Assembly (NCBI GenBank): GCA_019426215.1
Contig: CM033394.1
Location: 36,516,423-36,580,422 of the forward strand
DNA: 64,000 nt
Origin: Buddleja alternifolia
Taxonomy: Eukaryota; Streptophyta; Magnoliopsida; Lamiales; Scrophulariaceae
Reading direction: 5' to 3'
The position numbers were made by a program, and so were the translations under genes. The stretch's first letter is position 1, and each line of letters begins with the position of its first letter. Below are positions 11,620 through 23,753 of this stretch, one piece after another. Below the pieces are notes generated by a model that saw only the letters and a list, made by a program, of their open reading frames with translations, did not search any database and was not told the origin of the DNA.

Positions 11620-12903
11620 ACATTTCCTGCATTTTCTTCATAAAATTGTTATTGCTTTGCATTTTCTTATATGATTTTTCTTAGATGTTTCCTTTGGTTA
11701 TGCTACATCTGGTAACACAAACACTAGTGTTTTGATTTGAATACAATATTTTCCGTATTGCTTATTTATGATTGACAATACCATGCCATATGTGATATGC
11801 AATAATAATGAATAAATGCAATAACCATGGCACATAAATGATAAAATGTCAATATTTAGTATATTGCACAGTTATAATGAATGCTAAGACATGTTACCAT
11901 TTGGCAATGCACATAAATGACTTGATAAGTAGCTAACAAAAGACATTAGCATGTAGCAAATCACATAGAATGATTTTGCTTTCCTTTCTCTTTTTTTTTT
12001 TTTTTTTGCCATTTTTGTTCCTTATCTTTTGTTTTTTCTTTTTGGCAGGGCACTTTTCTTCTTAGTGCTTGATCTTTCACAGGGCTTTTTTGTGGCCTTT
12101 TTTTTTCTCTATATATTTCATTTCTCTCTCTATTTTTTTTGAGAGGTATATAAGCGATGTATCCAATGCATGACCATATGAGGATATTTAAGCAAGAACA
12201 TGACATATTTTTCATCATTATCATACCACATTAACAGTGACATTCTCCAACAAATTAAGCAAGCCATAAAAAATGAACAATAGAAACCATAACATTGCAC
12301 TAACTTCAACTTTACACATCATAAACTTTGATAAGAATAACATGATTTTTTTTTTAACATATAAGCATCTGGAAAATCAGATAAAATGATTTACCAAGTA
12401 ATTATCGAGAGATATCAATATTTAGCAAGACGTATCAATGATTTAACAAGTAGTTACCTAGAGATATCATCATTTAGCATTATTAATTCAATCATACGAT
12501 AAGATAAAAGTAATAAACGGGCATATATTGAAACAAATATGTGTAGGTATGACAAAAGAAAGAAGTAAGACTGCGAACTCTTTTTTTTAGGTGTAGCACT
12601 TTTCCAACTTCTGATTGATCCAAGGCCTTGACAACTTCCTATCATCCACATCTCCCAACATATAAGCTCTACCACTTAGGATTTGCATTACCTTATAAGG
12701 GCTCTCTCACTTGGGTCCCAACTTACTCACAGGTTCTAACACATCAGCTCTTCTGAGAACCAGGTCTCCCATCTAAAGTGCCAATCTATGACCTTTCGGT
12801 TGTAGGCGTTAGATTGTCTTTATTTATATTTGGCCATCTCTAGGTAAGCTATACTCATAGCTTCCTCTATCATATCCAAACGTTCCTTCATTAATATTTT
12901 ATT
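11620..12903. other. Gypsy-1 3' non-coding region
   Basis: An AT-rich segment between the opposite-strand ORF and the integrase remnant, with homopyrimidine runs (about 11983-12140). Weak integrase C-terminal similarity may extend into 12600-12900. No intact gene is seen. Confidence 0.5.
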
Positions 12904-13450
12904 TCACTCCCAATCGAAGTTCTTAACACGGTGTGACGTCATGCTAACTTTTGGGGGTATGAATGCATCCACTCCATAGATCAGGCTATACGGAGTATCC
13001 CCAGCAGTGCTGCAAGGAGTGGTCCTGTATGACCACAGTACACTTGGCACTCTTCTACCCATGAGTTCCCTCCTCGCTGCACTCTCGTATTCAATCCTTG
13101 AAATAGTCTTCAATTATTCGATACGATCTCATGAGGTGTCTCGTACCTAGTGAATGGGTATAGTATGCTCATAGTTCCCATCGGTTCCTCTAGCTAGTGA
13201 TACAACTCTATGTGGACTTGACGGTATTCACATTTTCGCACAAGGTCTTAACCAATTGCCTTCAAGATAGGCCAATAATATCCAGCTCTGTGGGCCCTAG
13301 CCATGATGGCTCCCTAGCGTGGTTGCCACAGAGGGCCTTATGAATATCTCTTAGGATGTGAAGTCCTTCCTCATTCGACAGACATCTAAAATAAAGATGT
13401 GAAAATGACCTTTTATATAGTACATCCTCCAGGATAATGAACCTCAACAA
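12904..13450 (-). pseudogene. Gypsy-1 integrase remnant
   Basis: The minus strand keeps the integrase zinc-finger region (13450-13262, with LRDIHKALCGNH) and the end of the catalytic domain (13113-12904, with VLWSYRTTPCSTAGDTPYSL). Only about 150 bp separate them, where an intact Gypsy integrase would need some 400-500 bp for the D,D-35-E core. The core is therefore largely deleted. Confidence 0.85.
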
Positions 13451-13699
13451 TGTGCGCTACATCTTCATAGCCTCTTCTTTATCATCTGGCAGCTTGCCTT
13501 GTTAAAAATAGCTCATGATAGGTATTCTCCGATCGTCCACTTCACTCGGCACGTTTACCTCTTCTTCGGTAGTCGCATTTGGCATCGATCGTATAGTTAT
13601 TTGTTGTTTGTGACAATCTGTTAAGGCAATAGCAAGCATGCTAGGTAGTCGGCCTTGCTGTTTTTCATCCTGGGTATCTACTGTATTTTGAAACTTCAA

Positions 13700-14170
13700 A
13701 CTGGCTCTTGAGCTCCTTTATTCTTTTCATATATTCAACCATTTGTAATTCCTTCACTTCATATTGTCTATCCACTTGGCATAAAACTAGTTGTGAGTTT
13801 GAGTAGACTACCAAGTGCTTGGCACTTGCTTTCAAAGTTATCCTTGAGACAGATAACTTTAGCTGATCTGATCTTCAGTCCAGCTATCAGTGCCTCATAT
13901 TCTAATTCATTGTTGGATGCTCAAAATTCGATCTTCACTGCGTATTCTAATTCATTTCCTTCTAGAGTGGTCAACACTATTCTCGCACCACTCCTTGTGG
14001 AAGTGGCTAAGCCATCCATATGCAATGCCCACATCTCCTTGGTATTTTTTGTGGAAGTGCCTCTGCTATGGAATCAGCTAGAGCTTGGGCCTTTATGGCT
14101 GGTCTGGCACGTAGGAGAGGTCGAATTTACTCAGCTCCACCGCCCACTTGGTCATCCGTCCTGAGGCCTC
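13700..14170 (-). pseudogene. Gypsy-1 RNase H remnant
   Basis: Read on the minus strand, this shows the RNase H signature ASNNELEYEALIAGLKIRSA (about 13860-13920) in a frame with stops. It lies between the RT connection region and integrase, as expected. Confidence 0.75.
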
Positions 14171-14312
14171 CGGGCACCCCTAGTATTTGCTTCATGGGAT
14201 GATTTGTACAGATTTCTATACTATGTGATATGTAGTATGGCCTTAGCTTCCTTGCAGTGGTGACTAAAGCAAACACCACTTTCTCTATTTCAGTGTATCT
14301 AACTTCTGCTCC

Positions 14313-14549
14313 TCAGAGAGCTCTACTCATATAATACATTAGACTTTGCTCATTTCCATCTTTCTTTATAAGCACCGAGCTAATAGCATGTTTTGAGATT
14401 GACAGGTAAATGTACAAGGGTTTATCCTGTATTGGCTTAGTTAGTAATGGCAATCTTGAAAGATAAGCTTTCAACTCCTGAAAGGCAATTTGACACTCTT
14501 CGTTCCAGTCAGAATGATTTGCTTTCTTAATCACCTTGAAGAAAGGCAA
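14313..14549 (-). pseudogene. Gypsy-1 RT connection / RNase H-like segment
   Basis: A 78-aa minus-strand frame with FQELKAYLSRLPLLTKP and PLYIYLSISKHAISSVLI matches the RNase H-like connection domain that follows Gypsy RT. It is in a different frame from the RT fragment (14787-15077), so there is at least one frameshift between them. Confidence 0.85.
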
Positions 14550-14599
14550 GCTACATTCTCCCAGCTTTGCAATGAACCTACTTAAAGTAGTTGTCCTGC

Positions 14600-17516
14600 C
14601 TGTGAATACCTACACATCATTCCTGGTGCTTGGTGGTTTCATTTCTTGGATAGCTCATATTTTTTCAAGGTTAACTTCAATACCTTTTCTGTTACCGTAT
14701 ATCCTAGGAATATTCCACTCCTGACACCAAAGGCACATTTTAATGGAATAAGCTTCATCTTGTACTGTTTCAGCACATCAAAGGTTTCAGCCAAGTTTTC
14801 TATATGGTCTTGAGCTTTTAAGGATCTTTACCATCATGTCGTCCACATAAACCTCCAGGTTCCTGCCTAGCTGCCTTTGAAAAATCTTATCCATGAATCG
14901 TTGATACATTGCCCTAGCATTCTTGAGACCGAAAGGCATTAGAACGTAGCAAAATGTTCCAAAAATGGTGATGAAGCTAACTTGTTTATGATCTTCAAGG
15001 GCCAAGAATATCTGGTGGTATCCGTGCGAGGTGTCCATCAAACTCAGGAGCTCGCATCCCCAAGTTGAGTCGACCAACTGATCTATCCTAGGGAAGAAAT
15101 GGCAATCCCTCGGGCACGCCTTGTTGAGGTCTCGAAAGTGTTAGAGTTAGTGCCCGGTGCACCAATTATTGGGCGCCATTCTTTGTAGTAGTAACTCTAG
15201 AATTGAACAATCGTTTTCTTATAAATAAAGTCAATCTCTTTTATATGTGTGGCATGTCTTTATTCTTAAATTAGGTTTTACTTTGGCTTAGAATAAAGTC
15301 CCGAAGGATCACATATAGCTATGGGACATCATTGCACGTTGGGTGTGGCAATGATGGAATATATCTCGAAGGCTGTGATCTTTAAACATTGTTCCAAGTC
15401 GTGAAGGGGTTCATCGAGATAAAGGGATATCGATGCAACCCAAAAGACTTGCTCATATGATGCATACTCTGGGAGAAGTGTATCTCGTTCCATAGATACT
15501 GGCACGGTGAAAGCCAATGCATATATGAGGGTTGCCATTGTGGTAATGGGCGAACTGAACAACCCCTTGGAAGTTCCTAAAATGGATTCCCAGTCGAATG
15601 TGGAACTTCCAGTGGTCTTGTACTATAAGAGTAATCCTTATGGACCTAAGATTCCATTAGTGTCTTATGCGTAACCGCGCATGTTCTTGATTTGTTACAT
15701 GATCACTTTAGATGATCGAATATGGGCAAACTCAGACATGCACGTCTTACGTAGTAAGGCACATGAGAATCGAGAGGAATCTATCTTTGACATTAGCCAG
15801 TCGGTTAATCTCCTATGGTTACATAGTGAATCGACTTAAGGAATCTTCGGCTGAAGTATGATATCTAAAGAGGCATAGGGTTTCCTCTTTTAGATAGTCG
15901 AAGTCGATTTCACATAACGTGGGAAACATAGTATTGAATTAATAGAGCTTCGACCTTAGCCACTGCTCTAGATTCAATCGGGAGATTAGATAGAGAGATC
16001 TTACTTATGCGAGGATCAAGATTGCAAAAGGCGTATCTTTACTTTCGTTTTATCTAGGTCTTCGGGACCCTATGCTAGGTGGGCAACCGCGATTTGTAAG
16101 TTCCGAGAATTAGCTTGGTGACTAATTCGAGGCTTGATTAAATCAAAGAATTGATTTAATCTAGTACTTTCCATTTTAGGAAGGTACACTAGCACTGTGG
16201 GAAGGTGTACTTACTACTAGATAGAAATGAGCCTAAGGGGTCACACACTAACTCGAGAGAGTCACTGCTTGAATAGATGTGATTAATCAATTTCAAGGAA
16301 ATTGATGGTATTAGGAAAGTGTAGTACTTTCCTAATATGGAATATAAATTAATTGAAGGATTCAATTAATTTTACTCTTTTAATTAATCCTATAGAATTA
16401 ATTAAATTAATGGACCTAGTAGAGTCCAAGTATTTTAGTTAATTGGGTGGAGCCCAAGTTAAATAAATAAATGTTGGAATTAGTTGGTTGGATTTAATTT
16501 GACTTATATTTAATTGATGGGTGGAGCTTATAATTAAATTGAGAAGTCAAAATTAAATCCTAAATCCAATTTACTTGTGTTGACCGATTTTATGAGTTAA
16601 AGATAAGGGAGGGGGCGTTTTTTTATGTGGTGGAGGAGGAAAAGAGTTTTCCCCTCCTCCAAGTCTTCATAGGATGAGGATTACTAGAGAGTTTAGGTGA
16701 AAGGAAGTTTCCTTTTCCTAATAGGACTCTAGGTAATCTTCACCTTTAAATAAGAGATGAAGAAGACTAAAATAATTAATGAAGAATTGCTGGAAAATTC
16801 GCCCCTCACTAAACCTAAAAATCGGCCACCTCTCTTCTCTTTCCAACAAGACGTCGTTGTATTCATGTGTTGAATTAAACGACTTAGAAAATATTCCTAC
16901 CCTTCACATTATCAAGCCTAAGTTAAGCTTAGAATCGTTTTGTTGTCTAGCACGCAAGGCAAGACGGTTGGTGACTTGAACGAGGTGTGGATACATCTTA
17001 GAGGTGCGACGCTTGGAGCACTCTAAACCGGGAGATACGAAAAGACGACGGGCAATTTCTCACCCAAGGGAAATTGTGTGGATTTGCACCACAGGGTTGC
17101 TGAGATCCAAAGTACGAGGTGAAGTAAAATTTTCGAAAGGTATAATTTCGCTTACCTCCTTAACAAATTCGATTGAACCAATTCCATATTCCTGTTTTTG
17201 GGTGGTTGTACGTTTACTTTTGTAAAATTTTAATTTTCGCTGCCATGAGCCACCCGAGGGAATGAGTCAACCCAACAGAAAGTCTATACACATTCTCCAT
17301 TTATCTCCTCATTTTGGAACTAGGTCCGCATTAGTTATCCAATCGAGGAACTAAATCTCCTTTATGTGTTTAGCAGCTAGCAGCCTTTCTATCTCAGCTT
17401 GTGTTATCTTGTCCTTTTATATCCCAAAGTGTCACCTATTTTGTTTTACTGGCTTGGGTGTCGGGAACACATTGAGGTAGTGGGTGGCTGTTACCGGATC
17501 TATGCCCACCAGGTCT
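14600..17516 (-). pseudogene. Gypsy-1 reverse transcriptase, split by a solo LTR
   Basis: The minus-strand RT has LMDTSHGYHQI, TFCYVLMPFGLKNARAMYQR and the catalytic VYVDDMMVK (14787-15077, continuing to about 15133). The N-terminal part lies beyond 17283. The two halves join across the GAAAG duplication into the conserved CIDFRDLNKACP motif, which shows that the insertion hit a functional-looking RT frame. The remaining frame is broken downstream of YVDD. Confidence 0.9.
15139..17277 (+). mobile_element. Solo LTR nested in Gypsy-1
   Basis: A 2139-bp unit beginning TGTTAGAGTT and ending CCCAACA, flanked by perfect 5-bp GAAAG duplications (15134-15138 and 17278-17282). It has no primer site, polypurine tract or coding. 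A TATA-like CTTTAAATAAGAG (about 16743) precedes the last 500 bp. These features fit a solo LTR left by recombination of a Copia-type element with long LTRs. The open frames inside (for example 15329-15562 and 16779-16979) are chance frames. Confidence 0.85.
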
Positions 17517-18199
17517 TCAGCTGACCAAGCATAAGACCTTTATGTATTCCCATAGTAGCTGAGTCAGGCAGGATACCAGCTCGGGTTCGATTTGTGAGCC
17601 TATCCGGGCTAGCTTAGAGGGATCATTTGGAACGAGCTCAATGGTGAGCAATTCCTCCACAGGCTTGGCTTTAGTTTGCACACGTAGCTCTTTTTCTCCT
17701 TCTTTGATAGCCATAATTTCCTTATCTTCATCATTGGGATTTTCTCTTTGATCTATCTCCATGTAGGTCATTTTCTCACTTGTCTTAATGGACTCTACAT
17801 AACATTTCCGACACACACGTTGGGCCCCTTTAATCTCTCATACTCCCTCTCTTACAAGGAACTTCATCTTCATATGGTAAGTTGAGATGATTGCTCTGAA
17901 TGTTCAAGGGCGGTCTTCCTAGTATGGCATTATAAGATGAGGGGACATCCATCACTTGGAACTTAACCAATTTGGTCTTTCTCCAAGGCGTCTTTCCTAG
18001 CGATAGGGGTAGCTGTATTTGCCCCCTTAGGAGAATCACCTCTCACACAAATTCGAAGAGTATCGTGTCCATCGATTTTATTTTGATGTCAACTAGGTCC
18101 ATCTGTCTAAGGGCCTCATAAAAATAGTACGTCCACCAAGCTTCTGATATCTATGAACACTTGGCCAACATCATAATCCAAGATGGTAATTGTGATCAC
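17517..18199 (-). pseudogene. Gypsy-1 protease remnant
   Basis: The minus strand encodes the C-terminal protease motif VMDVPSSYNAILGRPPLN (within 17830-18039). Upstream, the active-site region reads FIDIRSLVDVLF where related proteins have a DSGSS-type triad, so the catalytic motif is lost. The 99-aa acidic linker at 17517-17816 connects to RT. Confidence 0.8.
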
Positions 18200-19898
18200 T
18201 AAAACATCATTATGAGGATGGTGAATCTAGTGGCTGTCAGTCGGAAGAATTGGATAAGAGGCATAGTATCAACAATTGCTATCTCTTCAGCTATCTCCGG
18301 ATTGGTTGTATCATGGAGAGCCCGCACAGTAGCTGGCCTGGCTTTGTGGGAGTCTCTATCAGTGGGCCCACCAGCTATTATGTGAATGACCTTGTGCAAA
18401 TTATTGGATTCTCTGGATTTCTTGCTATCTTCTGGATTACCCTTGAGGTTCTCTTGAGAGTGCATTTCTATGGAAGCCTTATATCTAGGTGGCGAAGGGC
18501 TTCTTTGGAACAATCTCGTATTCTTCTCTCGATCCCAACATATAAGCTCCTATAGGTGCCCACTTTCAATTAGCCATTTTATTTCATTTAGCAGGTTCCT
18601 GCATGAGTTACCATCGTGGTCGTAGTCTTTGTGGAATCGACAGTACTTTTTTGACCTGGGATTAATTGGCCCCAAGGTCGATCTCTTGGGCCACCTAATA
18701 AGACTTTTGTGTTTTACTGCCATAAGTGCTTGGGCAGGTGTGACCTTCAGAGGTGTGTATTGGGTGTAACAACGATTTTTGACTCTGTTTTTATCTGCAA
18801 CAGAGGGCCTTCCAGAGGTTTGCCCTGCATCTCTCTTTTCTTTGATTGTCTTACTGGCTTCAACTTCCTTCATTCTTCCGGCCTCTTCTATATTCACATA
18901 TTTCTCTTCTCTAGCTAGCATGTTAACAAAATTAGAGTCTGGCTTCTTTGCTAGGGACTTAAAGAAGTCTGCATTGTTTGATCCTTGTACAAAGCGTTGT
19001 CTAGCACATCTGTATTGGCAAAGGGGACCTCAAGAGCGGAGTCATTGAATCTTCATATATATATTCCCTAAGTGTTTCAGTGGCTTCTTGGTGCATGTTA
19101 AATAGGTTGGGGGAGGTCTTTTGATGTTTCTTGTTGCTCACGAATTAACACAAGAACATCAGATTGAACTCTTCAAAGGAAATGACGAAATTTAGCGCTA
19201 GTGGTTGAACCACTGTTGCGCAGCCCTGGTTAGCATTGTCAAGAAAACTTGACACTTAACTCCATCAGTATACTGATAAAGTAGTGCACAGTTCTCGAAC
19301 TTTCCCAAGTGCTCCACAGGATCAGATGACCTATCATACTCCATGATATTAAGAGAGCAGAAATTATAAGGTAACTCATCCGCTAACACCTGGAGGCCAA
19401 AGGGGATTCCCCTGGGCAAGAGTGGCAGGCTTCCTCCGAGGCGTTGTCTCATTTCTCTCATCTCTTCCCACAAGCTTTCGAATCTTTCCATCATCTCATT
19501 CTAAGGTGGTCCCTGGTTCTGGGACACCGGAGAGGGTTATCTATTCTTTCCAAAGCGTTCGTTTCTACAACATTGCGAGGAGCTCCTCTCGGGACAAAGA
19601 CTGGAGAACTTATATCAACTCCGTATGCTTGGGGTGCGGTCACTGGCGAACAAAAGGAAAACATCCGGGGAAACACTGGTGGGAATGCTAGCGAGATAGC
19701 TCCCCGCATGTATGCCATCTTCGATGTCTGAGAAGGGAAAAATCCTCCTGGGATAGCTGACAGGGGTGCTGGTGGAATAACTCCCGACACGTACATCATT
19801 GCCTGAGGATTGCTGCTCTGAAGAACTGGGGACACGATAGTAGCGAAGATGTGTCCCCACTGATTAGCTAGCTGGGGTCCGTTTCCTGATGGTGTCAT
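18199..19898 (-). pseudogene. Gypsy-1 gag
   Basis: Successive minus-strand fragments make up a Tat-like Gypsy gag: a proline-rich N-terminal part (19898-19491), the capsid-like domain with RSSDPVEHLGKFENCALLYQ and AAQQWFNH (19494-19198), the nucleocapsid region with YCRFHKDYDHDGNSC (18921-18550), and the gag-protease linker with IIAGGPTDRDS (18513-18199). At least three frameshifts or stops separate them. The same protein family is encoded at 58205-58699. Confidence 0.88.
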
Positions 19899-20189
19899 GC
19901 TTGGTCAGATGCAGGGGGCAACGGACACATGAACGCTAGCTGAGTATCATTCTCCCCGAGCATATAGCTCGGGGAAATGCCACCAAGTGCAACAAGCGTG
20001 TCCTCCTGCCTTCTTTCTTTTCCTTGATGCTCCTCACTGATGGTGTCATGCTTGGCCAGACGCTAGGGAGCACCGGACGCATGTACGCTAGCTAAGGATC
20101 ATTCCCACCTAGCATATAGCTTGGGGAGATTCCACCAGGTGCGACAAGCGTGTGCTCTAGCCTTTATTCTTCTCCCTGATGCTCCTCAC
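19887..20189. repeat. 151-bp tandem duplication at the gag N-terminus
   Basis: Two copies start with TGATGGTGTCATGCTTGG at 19887 and 20038 and end near GCTCCTCAC. They differ at several positions, so the duplication is not recent. Confidence 0.8.
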
Positions 20190-20892
20190 CGATGATGGAT
20201 CCACTCTCTTGTACAGGCAGTGTAGGCTTGGTAACTCCTTGCGATAGGGGTGCTTCGAGCCCAGGTGCTCATAAAAGATAGCTGATAGAGTGCTGGCTGG
20301 ATAACTCCTGGTGCGTAAGCATGTCTTCTCCATAGTTAGCTGCATGAAATCACGGTTGTCATCCTCAAAAGCAGTAATATGTCACTTTTTGAATTAGATA
20401 TTCTTCAAATATATTTGAATGCTTTTTTGAGAAGGATACCATCTGAATCTGACTTTGCGTCCTCTGAGAAAGTTATAGATCTGCTCGTAATCTCTTCATT
20501 TCAATTAGGCTTGACCAAATCCAAGACTTGTAACTTGATTTATGATTTTTGCACTACAACTGCACAGCCAATCCGCAATAGAATTCTGTTGCATCTTCAC
20601 GAACATGTTCAAGCCTTTATACTTCCGAACAGGGTCTGGACTTCTTCATAACAGTTGTAACTCTTTGTCTAAGGTTTTTAGTCATATACGAATCACTAAA
20701 AACGATGGTATGTAACTCCAGATATGTCGATATTTTTGAAACTGCACAAAATAGCATAATTTGGTCGAAAATAACACTTTTCACTCCAAAACTGAGATTT
20801 CCACATCAAAAAGTGAAAAAGAGCGAAAAGCCTATTACTTCTTGATTTTCTTCAAAATTTGTCATTAACTCACGTCTTCAACTCAGATTTTT
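20190..20892 (-). other. Gypsy-1 5' leader between primer site and gag
   Basis: About 700 bp with a weak 62-aa minus-strand frame (20345-20157) and no convincing coding. The + strand frame at 20379-20651 has no recognised similarity. Confidence 0.5.
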
Positions 20893-20907
20893 CCACAGAC
20901 AGCACCA
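20893..20907 (-). other. Gypsy-1 primer-binding site
   Basis: TGGTGCTGTCTGTGG on the minus strand lies one base inside the LTR. It is a two-transition variant of TGGCGCCGTCTGTGG, the intact form of which is present in Gypsy-2. Confidence 0.8.
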
Positions 20908-20908
20908 C

Positions 20909-21501
20909 TGATGTGGTTCAAAATTTACACCATGAAAATGTATAAATCGAAATGCGATTTATAATCTAAATCACTACGAAACAATATGCTAAAATAAATC
21001 AAAGATACTTGAATTCATGAGATGAACAAAATATTGCACTTTTATTAAATTTTTTGAGAAAGAATACAAGTACTTAAGTATGTAAAATGAATGTAAAGAA
21101 TACACAAAATGACTGAAAATCCTATTTATATGACCTAAGAGCCGATTTCCCCCCGCTTTGGTATGTGTGGGGCATTTTTTGTGTGGTGGGAAGGGGATAT
21201 GGAGATCATATCCCCCATTTTAAGGGATAATAGTGGTTGGACTTTAACTTGGTCCACCCTTATCCTTTCGTCAGTTGTCCTTCTTGAGTCTTCCTTCTAT
21301 CGATTAGGTATCCCTTTACTCCATCTGCTAGCTTGACGTACGAGCTCCCACCTTGTTTATGACTTAGACTCCTCTTGATGGACATTGATCTTGGTCTTTC
21401 CTTAAGTGTCCAATTGCTCTTCTAACCCAATTAATTGTATGCCAACGAGCCCAATTTGCACATAAGCCCAAATAACAAATATGAAATTTATGATCGTATC
21501 A
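20909..21501 (-). repeat. Gypsy-1 5' LTR
   Basis: A 593-bp LTR in minus orientation (starts TGATACGATC, ends CCACATCA). The minus-strand TATA box TATAAATAGG (21121-21130) is conserved in the partner LTR at 9905-9914. Confidence 0.88.
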
Positions 21502-21652
21502 ACTTCAGTTATAATTTTAAATATTTATTAGGATTAACTTAGGTTAATATTTGATTATATGAAAACAAAAATATTTACCATACCTTATTATTAACAAAAG
21601 TATTAGATAATGAACGATAGAACATATAAATAGTAATGAGAACTATTGTATA

Positions 21653-22159
21653 TGATGATGGTAAAAATCGTCAGACAGTGATTGTCACGTGATGGACCAC
21701 GTGGAGTAAGGGAACCAATCCAACTCATGACAAATTAGGTTAAGGTTTGGTTAAGTTATAGACTGCACTCGGTTACTTCGAGCTGTCTACGTACCCAAGG
21801 TATGTGGGATCAAGTCAGTTTGTAGTTCTTTTGTGGAGTTACTCTCAATAGCCAGTGAATTTTTACTAGGGGAGTAGATAATGAGCCTCTCCTAGATCCT
21901 CTAAGGTATATATAGGGAGCTGGTAGTGGGCTACGGGCCATGGGCCTAATTTAATTAATAACCCATCAGGTTTAATCTCCTTGATATTATGGTCTTTTAG
22001 ACTAAAAATAAGACACAATTATCTTTGGTGGGTCTTCCGCCCTTTTTGGGCTTACACGGCGGGTTATCCACGGATGCTAACCAGCGGGTGGCTACCCGAC
22101 CCGACCTGGGGACACGTGTAATTACCATAATGCCCTCATGTATTTTTTGGTGCACATCA
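21653..22159 (-). repeat. Gypsy-2 3' LTR
   Basis: A 507-bp partner of 27992-28498. Differences between the two are dominated by C/T and G/A changes, as expected from decay of methylated DNA. Confidence 0.9.
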
Positions 22160-22286
22160 CAATGCCCCCCACTCCCGGGTTCACCGGGTGGGATACTTGG
22201 GAGTGAACGTAATCCCGCTTAGGTCGTGCCACCTAACTTTGATTTCTTCTGGGCAATGGGTCATAAAGGCCCCCCACCTATTTTTG

Positions 22287-22294
22287 TATAAGTA
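22287..22294 (+). promoter_or_regulatory. TATA-like box for the opposite-strand gene
   Basis: TATAAGTA lies about 110 bp upstream of the ATG at 22401. It is followed by a pyrimidine-rich, leader-like stretch (CACCTCTCCACACTCATTC), as in a plant core promoter and 5' UTR. Confidence 0.4.
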
Positions 22295-22400
22295 TGGAGG
22301 GGTAGTTGGCACTTAACCACAACTCCCATTCACCTCTCCACACTCATTCATACTCATCCTCTAAGGATTTTCTCTCTCTAGGAGCTTTCCTCAATCTACC

Positions 22401-23753
22401 ATGGGCAAGAGCCAAGGTGACCAAGGTAAAGATAGTGTAATTTGCTATTACTTTCTTTTTTTGGTGTGGCTATGTGATGATAGTTTGAGATACTTGCTTG
22501 CTTTTCTTCCCCTTCTCTGATTGATTCAATCCATGTCCTCGCCGCCCCAATAGAGGTCGTTTAGGAGTTTTAAGCACTTCAATTGGAAGAAATTCATAGG
22601 AAAGAGTCATAACGGTCCACGGTGAGACTCGCGAGGCTTTGCCGTAGCAAGAGGGCTATCAGTCCGATCCTCCATCCTTTATCCCGACGAGCATGCCTCG
22701 GGTTCTCTCCACGTTGGATCTTGCCCCGTTGGAGCAGGTGCCATGCACCCTTGATTTTGACTATTTGATGGCGGATTTAGGCGCTAAGGGTCCTCAGAGC
22801 CCTAGACTAGGCACCACTGCTAGCCCTCAGGGCACTGTAGTGTTAGAGATAGGGGTGGCGACCACGCTACTGAGCACTCAGCTCATTCATCCCCAAGGAA
22901 CAACCGTAGAAAAGGGGTGGCCCCTGTCGGAGAGCACATGCCCTCTTATCCTTTGCCTCTGTCGGTTGCAGTGGCGAAGCGTGCTCGTGGTGGTATTCCG
23001 GGGAGTTCTAGTTCTGCCGGTCTTGACAACGGCTTATTTAACTCTGGGGCAAATTTGGACCCAATGTTAATTCCTTTTGGGACACGACTGATCCCGTGAC
23101 TCCTTGGTCGATGATGAGGATGGTCGTGACTGACTATGATGCTACCCATTTATCTTCCCTACCAGTAGAGCGTCTTGACCAGGATATTTGCACCGGTGCT
23201 GGTCGGGTAAGTATTTACAAGTGTTATTATCATTATTCTGAGATTACATATTTGCACCTCTAAGATTTTCTCCCCACTCTTATTTTTTTGTCATGCGGTC
23301 TAATTATCATGTTGTCTTCGCTTCAAGTGTGAGGAGGTGGAGAAGGAGCATCAGGAGAGCCTCCAACAGAACCATCAGCTGCTTTCACAATTCTGGAGGG
23401 CTAAGAACTCTTCTGACAAATGGAAGGGGAAGTATAAGGAGGATCAGAAGAAGCTTGAGACAGAGAAGTCTGACGGTAGCTGCTTCCTTACCTCAGATGC
23501 TGGGAAAAAAACCTACAGCGATGCCAAGAGATCGGCAATGGAGAAGTTTCGCAAGAGTACCACCTACATCGATGAGTGGAACAAGCGTGCTTATAAGGTT
23601 ACTAGGGGTTTTATGACCAAGACAGCGCGCAAGTGCCGTAGGACTCATTGTGACAGTAGTCGATACCCTGATGACGATTTCACTTGATTGTACGAGAATG
23701 TTCCCTACACCAGTGACGGGGAGACCGATACTAGAGGCAGTGCTGCTAGTTGA
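22401..23753 (+). pseudogene. Opposite-strand, apparently spliced gene in Gypsy-2
   Basis: Reading against gag, a gene-like unit starts at ATG 22401 (MGKSQGDQ) with a donor CCAAG|GTAAAG at 22425/22426 and a possible acceptor CCCCAATAG at 22553. The middle part (about 22554-23206) is coding-like but frameshifted near 22905 and 23080, with TDYDATHLSSLPVERLDQ near its end. A consensus intron (23207-23327, GG|GTAAGT...TTCAAG) joins in phase to a coiled-coil exon, CEEVEKEHQESLQQNHQ..., reaching TGA 23685-23687. The same frame reads on to a second TGA at 23751-23753, so the first stop may be a mutation. The function is unknown. Placement fits Tat-type antisense ORFs. Confidence 0.55.

Larger units (their letters stand above)
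9721..21501 (-). mobile_element. Gypsy-1, old Ty3/Gypsy element with a nested insertion
   Basis: An 11.8-kb minus-strand element. The LTRs at 20909-21501 (5') and 9721-10316 (3') are homologous but differ by many substitutions and indels. Termini are TGAT...ATCA, and 4-bp ACTT repeats flank it (9717-9720 and 21502-21505). A tRNA-type primer site lies inside the 5' LTR, and purine-rich AAGAGTAGGGGGACTTA lies before the 3' LTR. Gag, protease, RT, RNase H and integrase fragments follow in Gypsy order on the minus strand. A separate ORF signature on the + strand sits between pol and the 3' LTR, an arrangement known in Tat-type plant Gypsy elements. The solo LTR at 15139-17277 interrupts RT. All coding parts are broken. 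Confidence 0.9.

Noticed and set aside
16779..17225. Two open frames in the nested solo LTR
   Set aside because: They lie in U5-like LTR sequence; LTRs of this type are non-coding.
22693..23070. 125-aa single frame taken as a complete protein
   Set aside because: Its second half changes to a hydrophobic, non-matching frame near 22905, whereas another frame continues the low-complexity coding signal; it is better explained as part of the frameshifted opposite-strand gene.
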